DNA from: Acidobacteriota bacterium
GTDB taxonomy: Bacteria > Acidobacteriota > Blastocatellia > Pyrinomonadales > Pyrinomonadaceae
Direction: 5' to 3'
DNA length: 35,920 nucleotides
Assembly (NCBI GenBank): GCA_019242475.1
Contig: JAFAVK010000101.1
Coordinates: 1 to 35,920 of the forward strand
Part shown: positions 24,773-32,862 of the stretch, one piece after another
Numbering within the stretch: position 1 is the first letter of the stretch
Layout of the letters: each line of letters begins with the position of its first letter
Translations under genes and position numbers: made by a program
The notes under the pieces: model-generated
Database searches by the model: none
What the model was told of the DNA's origin: nothing
What the model saw: the letters and a program-made list of their open reading frames with translations, nothing else

Positions 24773-26239
24773 CTAACGCACGGCGCTCTCTTCCTCTTCC
24801 TCCAACATCTGGAGGAAGTGCTGCTTGGCGGAGAGGAGCATCGCGGCCTGCGTGCCCGAGAAGCGCGAGGCCGCCGCGTCCATCAGCCCCGCCTTCTCGG
24901 CCGTCGAAAGGCTCTCGACCGTCCTCTCGCGCAGGACGCCCTCGGGGATGCGCTTCGTGTTCCTGAAGACGACGGAGTTGACCCCCGTGTCGCAGACGTA
25001 CTCGAAGTACTCCGAGTAGAACTCCATCGTGACGTGAATCCACGCGACCCAGTGGTGGAAGAGGTAGTCCTGCTGGACGACGAGCGACCTGCCCGGGATC
25101 AGGCGCGGGAAGAACTGCCACGTCACCCAGTCGCAGACCCGCCAGTGCTTCGCCACGTCGATGAAGAGGATCTCGACCGGCCCGCCCGCCCACGGGTGCA
25201 GGCGTATGTCGCCGGGGTGGACTTCGACCAGACCCGCATACGGCTCGACGTTGCGGTCGTAGACGGGCTTGAAGCTCTCGCCCGCGCGCGCCGACTTGTC
25301 GAAGAACGAGCCGACCGTCCAGCCCTCGATCTCGAAGCGGTCGTAGGAGTGAATCAGCTTCTCCTCCCGACGCCCGCGCCGCCGCAGGTTCCGCCGCAGG
25401 CCGTCGGCGAGCGCGACGGTCGAGCCGCCGAGGAAACAGCCCGCGTCCACGATGGCGCCCTCGCCCGCGTAGTACTCTTCGGCGAGATAGTTCAACAGCC
25501 GCAGCTCGTCGGGCACGAGCATCGTCGGCACGCGCGCGCCGGTCTCGGGCACGGCCCGCGCGCGCCAGGCGTCCGCCGGTTCTTGCGGCTCCTGCTCGGG
25601 GCGGCGGAAGACGGCCTGGAAGGTGTTCGCGTTCCTGACGAGGGCCGTGTCGGTGCGGCTGCTCAGCCGCGTCGCGGCGTAGGCCAGCGCGTAGGCGGCC
25701 GAGCGCCGCAGCCTCCCGCCCTTCTCCTGCGCCCACTCCCACAGAATCCAGCCGAGCGTCTGCGCGACGGAATGCACCGGCAGCACGCAGACGACTTTGA
25801 GCCCCGCGCGGCTCCCGAGTTCGCCGAGCCCGTCGGCCGTGTACCGGCGGAAGTCCGTGGGGCAGGCGTGGAAGGGCTGTAGGAAGGGGACGGCGACGAC
25901 GACGTGGCCCCCGGGCCGCACCACGCGCGCCAGCTCGCGGATCGACGCCTCGGCGTCTTTGACGTGTTCGAGCACGGCGTTGCAGAGCGCGCTGTCGAAA
26001 CTCCCGTCCGCGAACGGCATCGCCTCCAGCGGGCCGGTGACGACCTCCGCGTCCTCCGACGCGATGTCGTAGCTCGTGATCCTCTCGGCCGAGTTCGCCA
26101 GCAGGTACGCGTTGACGTTGCGGCTGCCGCAGCCGGCGTTGAGCACGTGGCCCGCGAGGTACTCGGTGACCGGCCGCAGCTCGTCTTCGAGCGGCTGGAA
26201 GAGGACGGGGCCGACGCGCGTCGCGTTCCGGGACTTCAC
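24773..26239 (-). CDS. Two-domain SAM methyltransferase (488 aa)
   Basis: Two class I methyltransferase domains in one chain. The GTG at 26239 overlaps the stop of the GT4 gene (GTGA), which fixes the start; longer versions read through arginine-rich shadow sequence. Domain 1 (~18-215) has motif I NAGCGS at 34-39, PFADGSFDSALCNAVLEHV and VVRPGGHVVVAVPF, the Methyltransf_11 pattern. Domain 2 (~240-450) has VDAGCFLGGST at 264-274, IHSYDRFEIE, EILFIDVAKHW and LVVQQDYLFHHW, the Methyltransf_24/TylF-like sugar O-methyltransferase pattern. The C-terminus is helical with a run of glutamates. In an ABC-exported glycan cluster these may methylate sugars or cap the chain. Confidence 0.9.
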   Translation of the reverse strand: MKSRNATRVGPVLFQPLEDELRPVTEYLAGHVLNAGCGSRNVNAYLLANSAERITSYDIASEDAEVVTGPLEAMPFADGSFDSALCNAVLEHVKDAEASIRELARVVRPGGHVVVAVPFLQPFHACPTDFRRYTADGLGELGSRAGLKVVCVLPVHSVAQTLGWILWEWAQEKGGRLRRSAAYALAYAATRLSSRTDTALVRNANTFQAVFRRPEQEPQEPADAWRARAVPETGARVPTMLVPDELRLLNYLAEEYYAGEGAIVDAGCFLGGSTVALADGLRRNLRRRGRREEKLIHSYDRFEIEGWTVGSFFDKSARAGESFKPVYDRNVEPYAGLVEVHPGDIRLHPWAGGPVEILFIDVAKHWRVCDWVTWQFFPRLIPGRSLVVQQDYLFHHWVAWIHVTMEFYSEYFEYVCDTGVNSVVFRNTKRIPEGVLRERTVESLSTAEKAGLMDAAASRFSGTQAAMLLSAKQHFLQMLEEEEESAVR

Positions 26240-27330
26240 GCGGCACCCCCGGCCGATTCGAGGAAGACGTCGAACATGCTCGCCACGTCGTCGGCCGAAT
26301 GGCCGGTCGCGATCCGCGCGCGCCCCGCGCGGCCCATGCGCTCCCTCACCCGCCTGTCGCGCGCGAGGCACAGGATCGCCTCGCGCACCGCGGCCGTCTG
26401 TTGCGTCGGCACGACGAGACCGCCGTCGCCGAGGACGGTGCCGTTGCCGCCCACGTCGGTCACGACGCAGGGGAGGCTGCACGACATCGCCTCGACCAGC
26501 GCCATCGAAGTTCCCTCGCCGAAGTCCGACGCGAGGAGGAAGATGTCGGCAGCGCTGAGGATGCGCTGCACGTCGTCGCGCCAGCCCAAGCCGACGTAGC
26601 CGGGCTGCGGCGGCAGCTCGTCCGTCCCCTTGCCCACGCCGACGGTGACGACGCCCGGCAGGTCGCGAACCGCCGCGAGCACGCCGGGCCAGTTCTTCAT
26701 CGGGTCTACGCGCGCCACGACGACCACCATCACGGCGTCTTCGGGCACGCCCAGCTCGCGCCGCACGGGGCGGCGCAGCTCCGTCTCGCGCACGAACCTT
26801 CTGGTGTCGAGGCAGTTCGGGATGACGAGCGAGCGCGGCTCGCGGAAGCCGAAGGAGCGGTGGAAGTCGCGCGCCTCGCCCGCGTTGTAGACGACGCCGT
26901 CCACGTAGGGCGAGAAGAGCCGGCCGAGCCCGGGGAAGATGTTCTTCAGCGGCTCGCGGTTCGGGCAGACGTCCGAGCAGAAGACGCCCCAGATGAGCCG
27001 CGTGCCGCGCCGCCCCGCGAGCATGAGCGCGAGCGAGGCGAAGACGTTCGCGTGGTACATCCAGCCCTGCACGACCGACGGCCGCCGCCGCCGGATCAGG
27101 CGCGCGAGGCGCAGGAGCCCGGCCGCGGCGTTCCGGCGCCGCCGGATGCCGAGGTCTATGACCTCGACGCCCGCGGCTTCGAGCGTGCGCCGGAAGACGC
27201 CCTCGCCTTGCAGGCAGACGACGCAGGCGTCGCCGCCCGCCGCGCTCTGCTGCGTGACGAGGTTCGTCAGCAGGCGCTCGGCGCCGCCGCCGTTCAGGTT
27301 GATGATGACGTGCATGGTCGAGCGGCTCAA
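26236..27330 (-). CDS. GT4-family glycosyltransferase (364 aa)
   Basis: Retaining glycosyltransferase with two Rossmann domains. The TTG at 27330 overlaps the ATPase gene's stop (TTGA) and has GGGGAGGTG at ideal spacing; the ATG at 27315 (MHVIINLNGGGAERLL) is the alternative and lacks a nearby site. Motifs: GGGAERLL near the N-terminus for acceptor binding, VQGWMYHANVFASL, VDGVVYNAGEARDFH, VIPNCLDTRRF, VVVARVDPMKNWPG, and the donor-binding EX7E region FGEGTSMALVEAMSCSLPCV. Cytoplasmic, probably adds one sugar of the exported glycan. Its stop overlaps the GTG of the methyltransferase gene, so translation is coupled on both sides. Confidence 0.92.
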   Translation of the reverse strand: MSRSTMHVIINLNGGGAERLLTNLVTQQSAAGGDACVVCLQGEGVFRRTLEAAGVEVIDLGIRRRRNAAAGLLRLARLIRRRRPSVVQGWMYHANVFASLALMLAGRRGTRLIWGVFCSDVCPNREPLKNIFPGLGRLFSPYVDGVVYNAGEARDFHRSFGFREPRSLVIPNCLDTRRFVRETELRRPVRRELGVPEDAVMVVVVARVDPMKNWPGVLAAVRDLPGVVTVGVGKGTDELPPQPGYVGLGWRDDVQRILSAADIFLLASDFGEGTSMALVEAMSCSLPCVVTDVGGNGTVLGDGGLVVPTQQTAAVREAILCLARDRRVRERMGRAGRARIATGHSADDVASMFDVFLESAGGAA

Positions 27331-28616
27331 CGGCGCACCTCCCCGCCCCGCGCCGCGGCGAGCGAAGCCAACGCGGGAACAGCCTCGCCCGCGCCGCGCC
27401 GCAGCGTCTGCTCGGCGAACGAGGCGTCGAGGTCGATGACGCCCATGCAGTAGCGCGCCGAGGAGATCGTCAGGTGGAGCGCGCCGAGGCAGGCTTCGAG
27501 GACGCGCGCCGAGCCGCGCTCGACCTCGAAGACCGAAAGGTCGATGAAGAGGTCGCCGACCGCGACCGACAGATCGAACGTCATCTCGACGCGCCGGCGC
27601 TCGCCGGCAGACGCGGGCGCGGGCGTCGCGCCCAGCAGCGTGGTCGTCGTCGCGTACACGCGGACTCCCTCCTTGGTCGAACAGCTGAAACCGAAGTGCG
27701 GCGCGGCGACCGCTCGCTCGAACTCCACGTCCATGACGACCGTGACGCGGCCGCCCCTTTCGAGGTGCGCGGCCTCGCTCACGCCGTCCGCGGTCGCGAA
27801 GCACCTCGCGACGCGCGCGCCGCCCTCGCCGTAACGGCGCGCGCCGTGCGGCGACTGCGCGCCCTGCCGCGCGGGCAGCTTGAAGAAGAGCTGGTAGTAG
27901 CGCTCGACGCCCGCGGCCGGCTCGCCGTCGTAGACGAGCTCGCCGCGGTCGAAGAGCAGCACGCGGTCGCAGAGGCCCGTGACCAGCTCGGCCGCGTGCG
28001 TGACGAGCAGGATCGTCGCCCCGGCCTCGCGCAGCTCGCGGATGCGCGCGAAGCACTTCTGCTGGAAGCGCGCGTCGCCGACGGCGATGACCTCGTCGAT
28101 GAGCAGCACGTCGGGCGCGGCCGCGACCGCCGCGGCGAAGGCGAGGCGCAGGAGCATCCCCGCCGAGTAGGTGCGCACGGGGCGGTCGAAGTATTCGCCG
28201 AGTTCGGCGAACGCCTGCACGGCGCGCTCGGTCTCGGCCGCCTCGCCGTCGCGGCGCGCGATCACGTCGTGGAAGAAGCGGACGTTCTGCCGGCCCGTCA
28301 GTTCCGGCGCGAAGCCGCAGGTGAGGTCGAGGAGCGCGAAGACGCGGCCTGCGACCTTCACCGCGCCGGCGGTCGGCTCGACGACCCCCGCGGCGAGGTG
28401 GAGGAGCGTCGATTTCCCCACGCCGTTCGGCCCGAGGAGGCCGACCGCCTGCCCGCGCGGGACGGCGAAGCTCACGTCACGCAGGACGGGCAGCGGCGCG
28501 TGGTAGACCTTCCCCCACGGGTGCAGCGCCTCCTTGACGCGCTGGAGCGGCGAGGCGAAGTAGCGGAAGCTCTTCGCCACGCCGTCGAAGACGATGGCCG
28601 CGCCCGCGTCCTTCAT
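27327..28616 (-). CDS. wzt: Wzt-type ABC transporter ATPase with C-terminal extension (429 aa)
   Basis: ATPase of a polysaccharide ABC exporter. The ATG at 28616 overlaps the upstream stop (ATGA) and has GGGGA close by. Walker A GPNGVGKST is at 62-70, the Q/signature region shows the Wzt-type YSAGM at 150-154, Walker B VLLIDE at 170-175, and the switch histidine 207 (LLVTHAAEL). The leader SFRYFASPLQRVKEALHPWG is typical of the Wzt/KpsT class. Residues ~250-429 form a beta-rich extra domain (VTVVMDVEFERAVAAPHFGF, YATTTTLLGATPA, MTFDLSVAVGDLFIDLSVFE) like the Wzt C-terminal domain that in the O9a and O8 systems recognises the capped end of the glycan. Works with the permease at 31680-32546. 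Confidence 0.93.
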   Translation of the reverse strand: MKDAGAAIVFDGVAKSFRYFASPLQRVKEALHPWGKVYHAPLPVLRDVSFAVPRGQAVGLLGPNGVGKSTLLHLAAGVVEPTAGAVKVAGRVFALLDLTCGFAPELTGRQNVRFFHDVIARRDGEAAETERAVQAFAELGEYFDRPVRTYSAGMLLRLAFAAAVAAAPDVLLIDEVIAVGDARFQQKCFARIRELREAGATILLVTHAAELVTGLCDRVLLFDRGELVYDGEPAAGVERYYQLFFKLPARQGAQSPHGARRYGEGGARVARCFATADGVSEAAHLERGGRVTVVMDVEFERAVAAPHFGFSCSTKEGVRVYATTTTLLGATPAPASAGERRRVEMTFDLSVAVGDLFIDLSVFEVERGSARVLEACLGALHLTISSARYCMGVIDLDASFAEQTLRRGAGEAVPALASLAAARGGEVRR

Positions 28617-31600
28617 CCGTTTCCCCGCAGCAGCCGCACCAGGTAACGTTCGACGGGGCTGAAGAGCGGCACGCGCGACCCCGCGGCGCGCACGCGCCTG
28701 CGCGCCCACGACGCGGCGCGCACGACCGGCAGCAGCCCGAGGTCGATGAGCGCCAACACCGTCCGCCTGTGCGCCCCCGCCCGCCCGCCCGCGCCGGCGA
28801 CGTAAGCGGACGTGCCGTAGCCGGCCGACAGCATGTAATAGCGGTCGGCGGGCGGGCACTCGTCGAACGCCTGCACGCGCGCCGGCAGCGGCCGCGCCGC
28901 GTCCCGCGCCCAGCCCTCCGCCTGCTCGAAGACCGCTTCGGGGTGGGGCCAGATTTCGATGCCGCGCGTCACGCAGAAGTCTGCGAGGCCCGCGAAGGCG
29001 CTCTCGGCCGACGGCTCGCGCCACGCGCGCGCGCGCCCGAGCGATTCGGCGCGGACGAGAAGGCCGCCCGTGTAGGTCGCGCCCTCGAAGAGCGTGAAGG
29101 AGGGGTCGCCGCCGAGCGGCGGCACGGTCTTCGGCGCGCCCGCGCCCGACGCCGACGCGGCCGGCTGGAGCCCGTCGGCCCCGACGCCTTCGAGCGCCGC
29201 GAGCATCCCGGCGAACGCGTCGGCGCGGACGCGGATGCCGGAGTGAATGAGGAGGACGGCTTCGCCGTCGAGCCTTTCAAGCTCCTCGTCGAGCGCCGAC
29301 GGGTCTTCGACCGTCAGGTCAATGTTTCTGACGTAGAACTCGCCGGCCGTCGCAGGGAGCTGCACGCCCTGCCGGTTCAGGACGACGACGCGGCGGACGG
29401 CGTCCAGGGCGGCGAGCGAGTCGAGCGTCGCTTCCAGTTCCGCCGCCGTCCGACCCTCGACGAAGGCGACGACATCACGCGTGCGTCTTCCGCCCGCCTC
29501 GTCCGTCTGCGGCTTGAGGTAACGTCGCGCGTCGGCGTGGAACGAAGTCCACACGCGGCGGACTTCCGTCTGCGTCTGCGCAGGCGCGGCGACCCAGCCG
29601 CCCGCGTCGAGCGCGGCGAGCAGCGCGTCGCGCAGCGCCTCGGCCCTGCACTCGAAGAGCACGTGCCGCTGGTGCTCTTCCTGCACCAGCTCCGGCACGC
29701 CGCCCGTGCGCGCCGCGAGGAAAGGGATGCCCCACGCCAGCGCCTCGTAGACCGTGCAGGGCGAGTTGTCCACCGGCGAGGCCATCACCGCCAGCTTCTC
29801 GCCCGAGAGCAGGTAGGAGAGCGCCTCCGGCTGGCCGAGGTTGGTCACGGTCTGGACGGGGAACTGCCACCCTTCGGAGCGGCGCGCGATGTATTCGAGG
29901 CTGCCCATGCCGGCGCACTTCTCGGCCTTCCCCAAGAACGTCACCGTCACGCCGCGGCGCGCGAACTCCTCCCGCAGCGAGTGGACGGCGTTGCAGAAGA
30001 GGCGCAGCCCCTTCCTCTCTTCGAGCCGGCCGAAGAAGACAATCTCCTTCGGCGGCGCCGAGCGGCCGTGGCTCACCTCGGGGAAGTCCGAAGGCCCGCC
30101 GCCCTGCTCGCGCAGGCGCTGCGAGGGCAGGCAGTACTGCTGCACGAAGGTCTCGGCGGGCGTCTCGAAGCCGCGCTCGCGCGCCCACTCGACGAGGTAG
30201 CGGCTCGGGCTCCAGAGCACGTCGGCGCACTTCACGCTCAGGCGCTCGGCGTAGTTGTAGGCCGAGAGCAGAAGGCTGGCCGGCGCCGTGTGGTTCAACT
30301 CCAGCACCCAGCGCGAGGGGCTGTGGAGGGCGAGGACGAGCAGCGTGTCTTTGAACGCGAGGCCGAGCCTCTTGGCGGCGAGGCACAGGCTCCCCTCGCC
30401 CCCGCAGTCGTTGAAGTGGACTACGTCGAAGTGGCGTGCGGCGAGGTGGCGGTAGACGAGAAACGGCACGCCGAAGCCGCAGTCCTTCACCGGCCCCGCG
30501 AGCGTCTTCATCTCCTCGATGGAGAGCGCGACCAGTTCGATCCCGAGTTCCGCGTAGCGCCTCCTCCATCTTTCGAGCGGCACGTCGGGCGACCAGACGG
30601 CGCCGGTGTAGAGCACCGTCACGCGGCAGCCCGCGGCCGCGAGATGTTCCGCCAGTCCCGTCATCGCCGTCCCGATGCCGCCGTTCTTGAACGGGCCGAC
30701 GACTTCGTTCGACACGACGCACACGGACGGCCGCCAGTCCCCCGCCTCGCCGTCGTAGAGGTCGGGAAGCCGCCGCGGCCCCCCGTTCGACTGCGAACCG
30801 CCCGAGCCTGTCGGCGCGCGCTCTCCGGTTGAATTAACTTCCGGTGATGCTGTTGACGAAGGCGCGCCTGTGCCGGCGGGCGCGCCGAGCTCGACGCCGG
30901 AGACCGGCAGGCCGACGAGGTGATGCGGGAGCTGCCAGACGACCTCCGGGTCGGGGACGTGCTCGACGGGCCGCACGCGCCCGCGCCAGGCGATGCCCAT
31001 GATCTGCTGTGTCTGGTAGAGGAGGACTTTGAAGCCTTCGCGTTCGAGCAGCCGCAGCCCCGCGGCCACGTGCGGCGAGGCGAGGTCGTGGAGGACGAAC
31101 GCGCAGTCTTCGTCGGCGTGCGGCAGGCAGGCGCGCACGTCGCGCTCGGGCGCGTTCGCCTCGTGGTCTCCGTCGATGAAGAAGAGGCTCCACTTCGTCC
31201 CGCGCGCCGCGGCCAGCTCGTCGATGCCTTCGGGGCTGCGGGCGGCGTTCAGACTCACGCCGCCGCTCACGCCGCAGCCGGCGAGCGCGGCCTCGACTTC
31301 GGCGCGGAGGTCGGGGTCGGCGTGCGCCGGGTCAATCACGTCGAGCTTCACGCCCGCGAGCGCGAGGTGGCACGTAGACCAGCCGAGCCACGCGCCGATT
31401 TCGAGCGCCGGCCGGCCGGCGAACCGGAGCGCGATGTTGTGGAGCAGCGTCGCCTCGTCGCGGTTCATAAAGCCCATGAGCGGGAAGCGCTCGTCCACGT
31501 ACCAGCGGTGCGGGACTTCGCGGCGGAGGTACTTCCAGGGGTGCGCTTGGCGGTCGCCCGCGCGCATGTGGGGGAAGTGCGCGTCGGGCACGACGACGCG

Positions 31601-31645
31601 CAGCCCCGGCGAGACGTAGTCCCTGTCCTCGAAAGTTGAAGGCAT
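28613..31645 (-). CDS. Three-module methyltransferase-GT4-GT2-like protein (1010 aa)
   Basis: Residues ~55-235 form a class I methyltransferase (LEIGAWLGWST at 81-91, VIDPAHADPDL, LFFIDGDHE at 155-162), of the Methyltransf_24 type. A Ser/Gly/Pro-rich linker (~252-300) leads to a GT4 glycosyltransferase (~306-720): SVCVVSNEVVGPFKNGGIGT, DVVHFNDCGGEGS, IVFFGRLEERKG, and the donor motif SPVDNSPCTVYEALAWGIPF. A third part (~735-940) looks like a reduced GT2-type fold (VVAFVEGRTAAELEATLDSL, AVLLIHSGIRVRADAFAGML) with no clear DXD motif, so it may be inactive or a binding domain. The tail is basic with short hydrophobic stretches. The stop overlaps the ATPase start by four bases. Probably cytoplasmic and glycan-modifying. 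Confidence 0.9.
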   Translation of the reverse strand: MPSTFEDRDYVSPGLRVVVPDAHFPHMRAGDRQAHPWKYLRREVPHRWYVDERFPLMGFMNRDEATLLHNIALRFAGRPALEIGAWLGWSTCHLALAGVKLDVIDPAHADPDLRAEVEAALAGCGVSGGVSLNAARSPEGIDELAAARGTKWSLFFIDGDHEANAPERDVRACLPHADEDCAFVLHDLASPHVAAGLRLLEREGFKVLLYQTQQIMGIAWRGRVRPVEHVPDPEVVWQLPHHLVGLPVSGVELGAPAGTGAPSSTASPEVNSTGERAPTGSGGSQSNGGPRRLPDLYDGEAGDWRPSVCVVSNEVVGPFKNGGIGTAMTGLAEHLAAAGCRVTVLYTGAVWSPDVPLERWRRRYAELGIELVALSIEEMKTLAGPVKDCGFGVPFLVYRHLAARHFDVVHFNDCGGEGSLCLAAKRLGLAFKDTLLVLALHSPSRWVLELNHTAPASLLLSAYNYAERLSVKCADVLWSPSRYLVEWARERGFETPAETFVQQYCLPSQRLREQGGGPSDFPEVSHGRSAPPKEIVFFGRLEERKGLRLFCNAVHSLREEFARRGVTVTFLGKAEKCAGMGSLEYIARRSEGWQFPVQTVTNLGQPEALSYLLSGEKLAVMASPVDNSPCTVYEALAWGIPFLAARTGGVPELVQEEHQRHVLFECRAEALRDALLAALDAGGWVAAPAQTQTEVRRVWTSFHADARRYLKPQTDEAGGRRTRDVVAFVEGRTAAELEATLDSLAALDAVRRVVVLNRQGVQLPATAGEFYVRNIDLTVEDPSALDEELERLDGEAVLLIHSGIRVRADAFAGMLAALEGVGADGLQPAASASGAGAPKTVPPLGGDPSFTLFEGATYTGGLLVRAESLGRARAWREPSAESAFAGLADFCVTRGIEIWPHPEAVFEQAEGWARDAARPLPARVQAFDECPPADRYYMLSAGYGTSAYVAGAGGRAGAHRRTVLALIDLGLLPVVRAASWARRRVRAAGSRVPLFSPVERYLVRLLRGNG

Positions 31646-31679
31646 AAAGTCTTAAATCACCCCGCCCGCCGGCTCGCCC

Positions 31680-32546
31680 TCACAGGCAGTCCCAGAAATG
31701 CACGCGCAGGCGCCTGAAGCAGACCGAGCTTATCAACAGCAACCCGGCCGTCACGGCCCAGAAGGCCGCGGCGTCGAACGCCGTGGGCGCGTCGAAGACC
31801 TTCGGCATCAGCGCGTGGCGGTAGCCGTTGGCGACGTAAGCCGCCGGGTTGAGCGCGAGCAGCACACGGGCGCGCGGCGGGAGCTGCGTGCCGGCCCACG
31901 CGACCGGCGTCACCCAGAACCAGACGTGCATCACCGAGGGCAGCATGTGCTGCACGTCGCGCACGACGACCGTGACGGACGAGACCAGCAGTCCCGCGCT
32001 CACGGCGAGCACGACGGCGCACAGGTAGAAGTATGGGACGAGCAGCAGTTGCGACGGCCCGCCGTAGCCTCCGGCGAAACATACTACGCACGTCAGGGCG
32101 AGGAGGAACGCGTGCGGGACGGAATGGATGAGCAGCGCCCCGGCCGGGATGATCTCGACGGGAAAGCGGACGCGCTTAACCAGGTAACCGTGCTCGACGA
32201 TTAAGCCGGTCGCCCTCGTGATCGAGGCGGACAGGAGCAGCCAGGGGACGTAGGCCGCGGCGAAGCCGTAGATGTATGGGGCGCCGCCGAGCGGCAGTCT
32301 CAACGCGAACGAGAAGACCGCGGCGAAGACGAGCAGCGGGACGAGCGGCGCGAGGAACGTCCACAGCGCGCCGCCGGCCGTGCCCGCATTCGCCCTCCGC
32401 AGGTCGTGGCGCGCGAGCGCGCCGAGGGCGCGACGGTTGGCCCACATCGAGGCAAGCTCGCCGACAAAGGCTGCGGGAGGGCGGGTAGAGGTTGCGGCGC
32501 GAAACGACAAAAAAACTATCCCCGAGTCCGGACGGCCGTAGCCCAT
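31680..32546 (-). CDS. wzm: Wzm-type ABC-2 polysaccharide export permease (288 aa)
   Basis: Inner-membrane permease of the exporter whose ATPase is two genes downstream. Six hydrophobic segments run from LWTFLAPLVPLLVFAAVFSF to FWAVTAGLLLISSVCF, with the family features HDLRRANAGTAGGALWTFLAP, VEIIPAGALLIHSV, VVRDVQHMLPSVMHVWFWVTPVAW and LLALNPAAYVANGYRHAL. The start is uncertain: ATG 32546 lies inside a perfect hairpin (see separate entry), whereas TTG 32510 has GGGGATAG just upstream and gives a 276-residue protein, and ATG 32447 is also possible. First gene of the cluster, 34 bases from the three-module protein. The 5' region (32547-32862, 316 bases) holds no gene. Confidence 0.9.
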   Translation of the reverse strand: MGYGRPDSGIVFLSFRAATSTRPPAAFVGELASMWANRRALGALARHDLRRANAGTAGGALWTFLAPLVPLLVFAAVFSFALRLPLGGAPYIYGFAAAYVPWLLLSASITRATGLIVEHGYLVKRVRFPVEIIPAGALLIHSVPHAFLLALTCVVCFAGGYGGPSQLLLVPYFYLCAVVLAVSAGLLVSSVTVVVRDVQHMLPSVMHVWFWVTPVAWAGTQLPPRARVLLALNPAAYVANGYRHALMPKVFDAPTAFDAAAFWAVTAGLLLISSVCFRRLRVHFWDCL

Positions 32547-32572
32547 GCACCCAACTGCACGGGGCTACGGCC
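32534..32572 (-). promoter_or_regulatory. Hairpin covering the Wzm start region
   Basis: GGCCGTAGCCC (32534-32544) is the exact reverse complement of 32562-32572, with an inner TGCA/TGCA pairing in the loop. In the transcript of the glycan cluster the stem would bury the ATG at 32546-32544 and codons 2-5. A second palindrome GTCCGGAC (32526-32533) abuts it and a run of seven Ts follows at about 32509-32515. It may be a regulatory leader or attenuator, or may mean that the real start is the downstream TTG at 32510. Confidence 0.6.
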
Positions 32573-32862
32573 TGGCGAGGCTGCTTCGACGTATTGAGCT
32601 TTGAGGAGATCTGTTTCGCCGGGGCACCCTGAGACCGCGGCAGCGTAGCACGGCGGCCGGAAGAATGACAAACGTCGCTGCTTCCGGCCGATGCCGGCCG
32701 GCGTGCAGGGCGGGCGTGTTGCGGAAAAGGCTAAAGTGCGGAGGAGGCCGTTAGCGGCTTCTTCGTCGTGCGACCACCCCGGAGACCGGGCGGCGTCTGA
32801 TTGATGCAGAAAAGAATACGTTATACTTTTTTCCGGTCTTACCGAAAAAATAGCAGATAAAA
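32547..32862. other. Divergent non-coding region between glycan cluster and 203-aa gene
   Basis: No credible gene in these 316 bases. It holds half of the leader hairpin of the glycan cluster on the minus strand and the plus-strand promoter described separately; the middle (32600-32790) is GC-rich and shows no clear structure. Confidence 0.5.
32801..32850 (+). promoter_or_regulatory. Candidate promoter and leader hairpin for the 203-aa gene
   Basis: TTGATG (32801-32806) and TATACT (32822-32827) are separated by 15 bases in an unusually A/T-rich patch; the -10 matches five of six consensus positions. Immediately downstream, TTTTTTCCGGT and ACCGAAAAAA (about 32827-32838 and 32841-32850) form an imperfect inverted repeat that overlaps the expected start of transcription and could be an operator. 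The ATG is at 32863, with no strong ribosome site. Confidence 0.5.

Noticed and set aside
20271..25882. Plus-strand frames of 632 and 963 codons opposite UPF0182 and the radical SAM/methyltransferase genes
   Set aside because: Same explanation: low-complexity Arg/Val/Glu-rich products in antisense to clear genes, crossing gene boundaries.
28769..30832. Plus-strand 687-codon frame opposite the 1010-aa protein
   Set aside because: No recognisable motif and composition typical of an antisense shadow; the minus-strand protein has clear domains.
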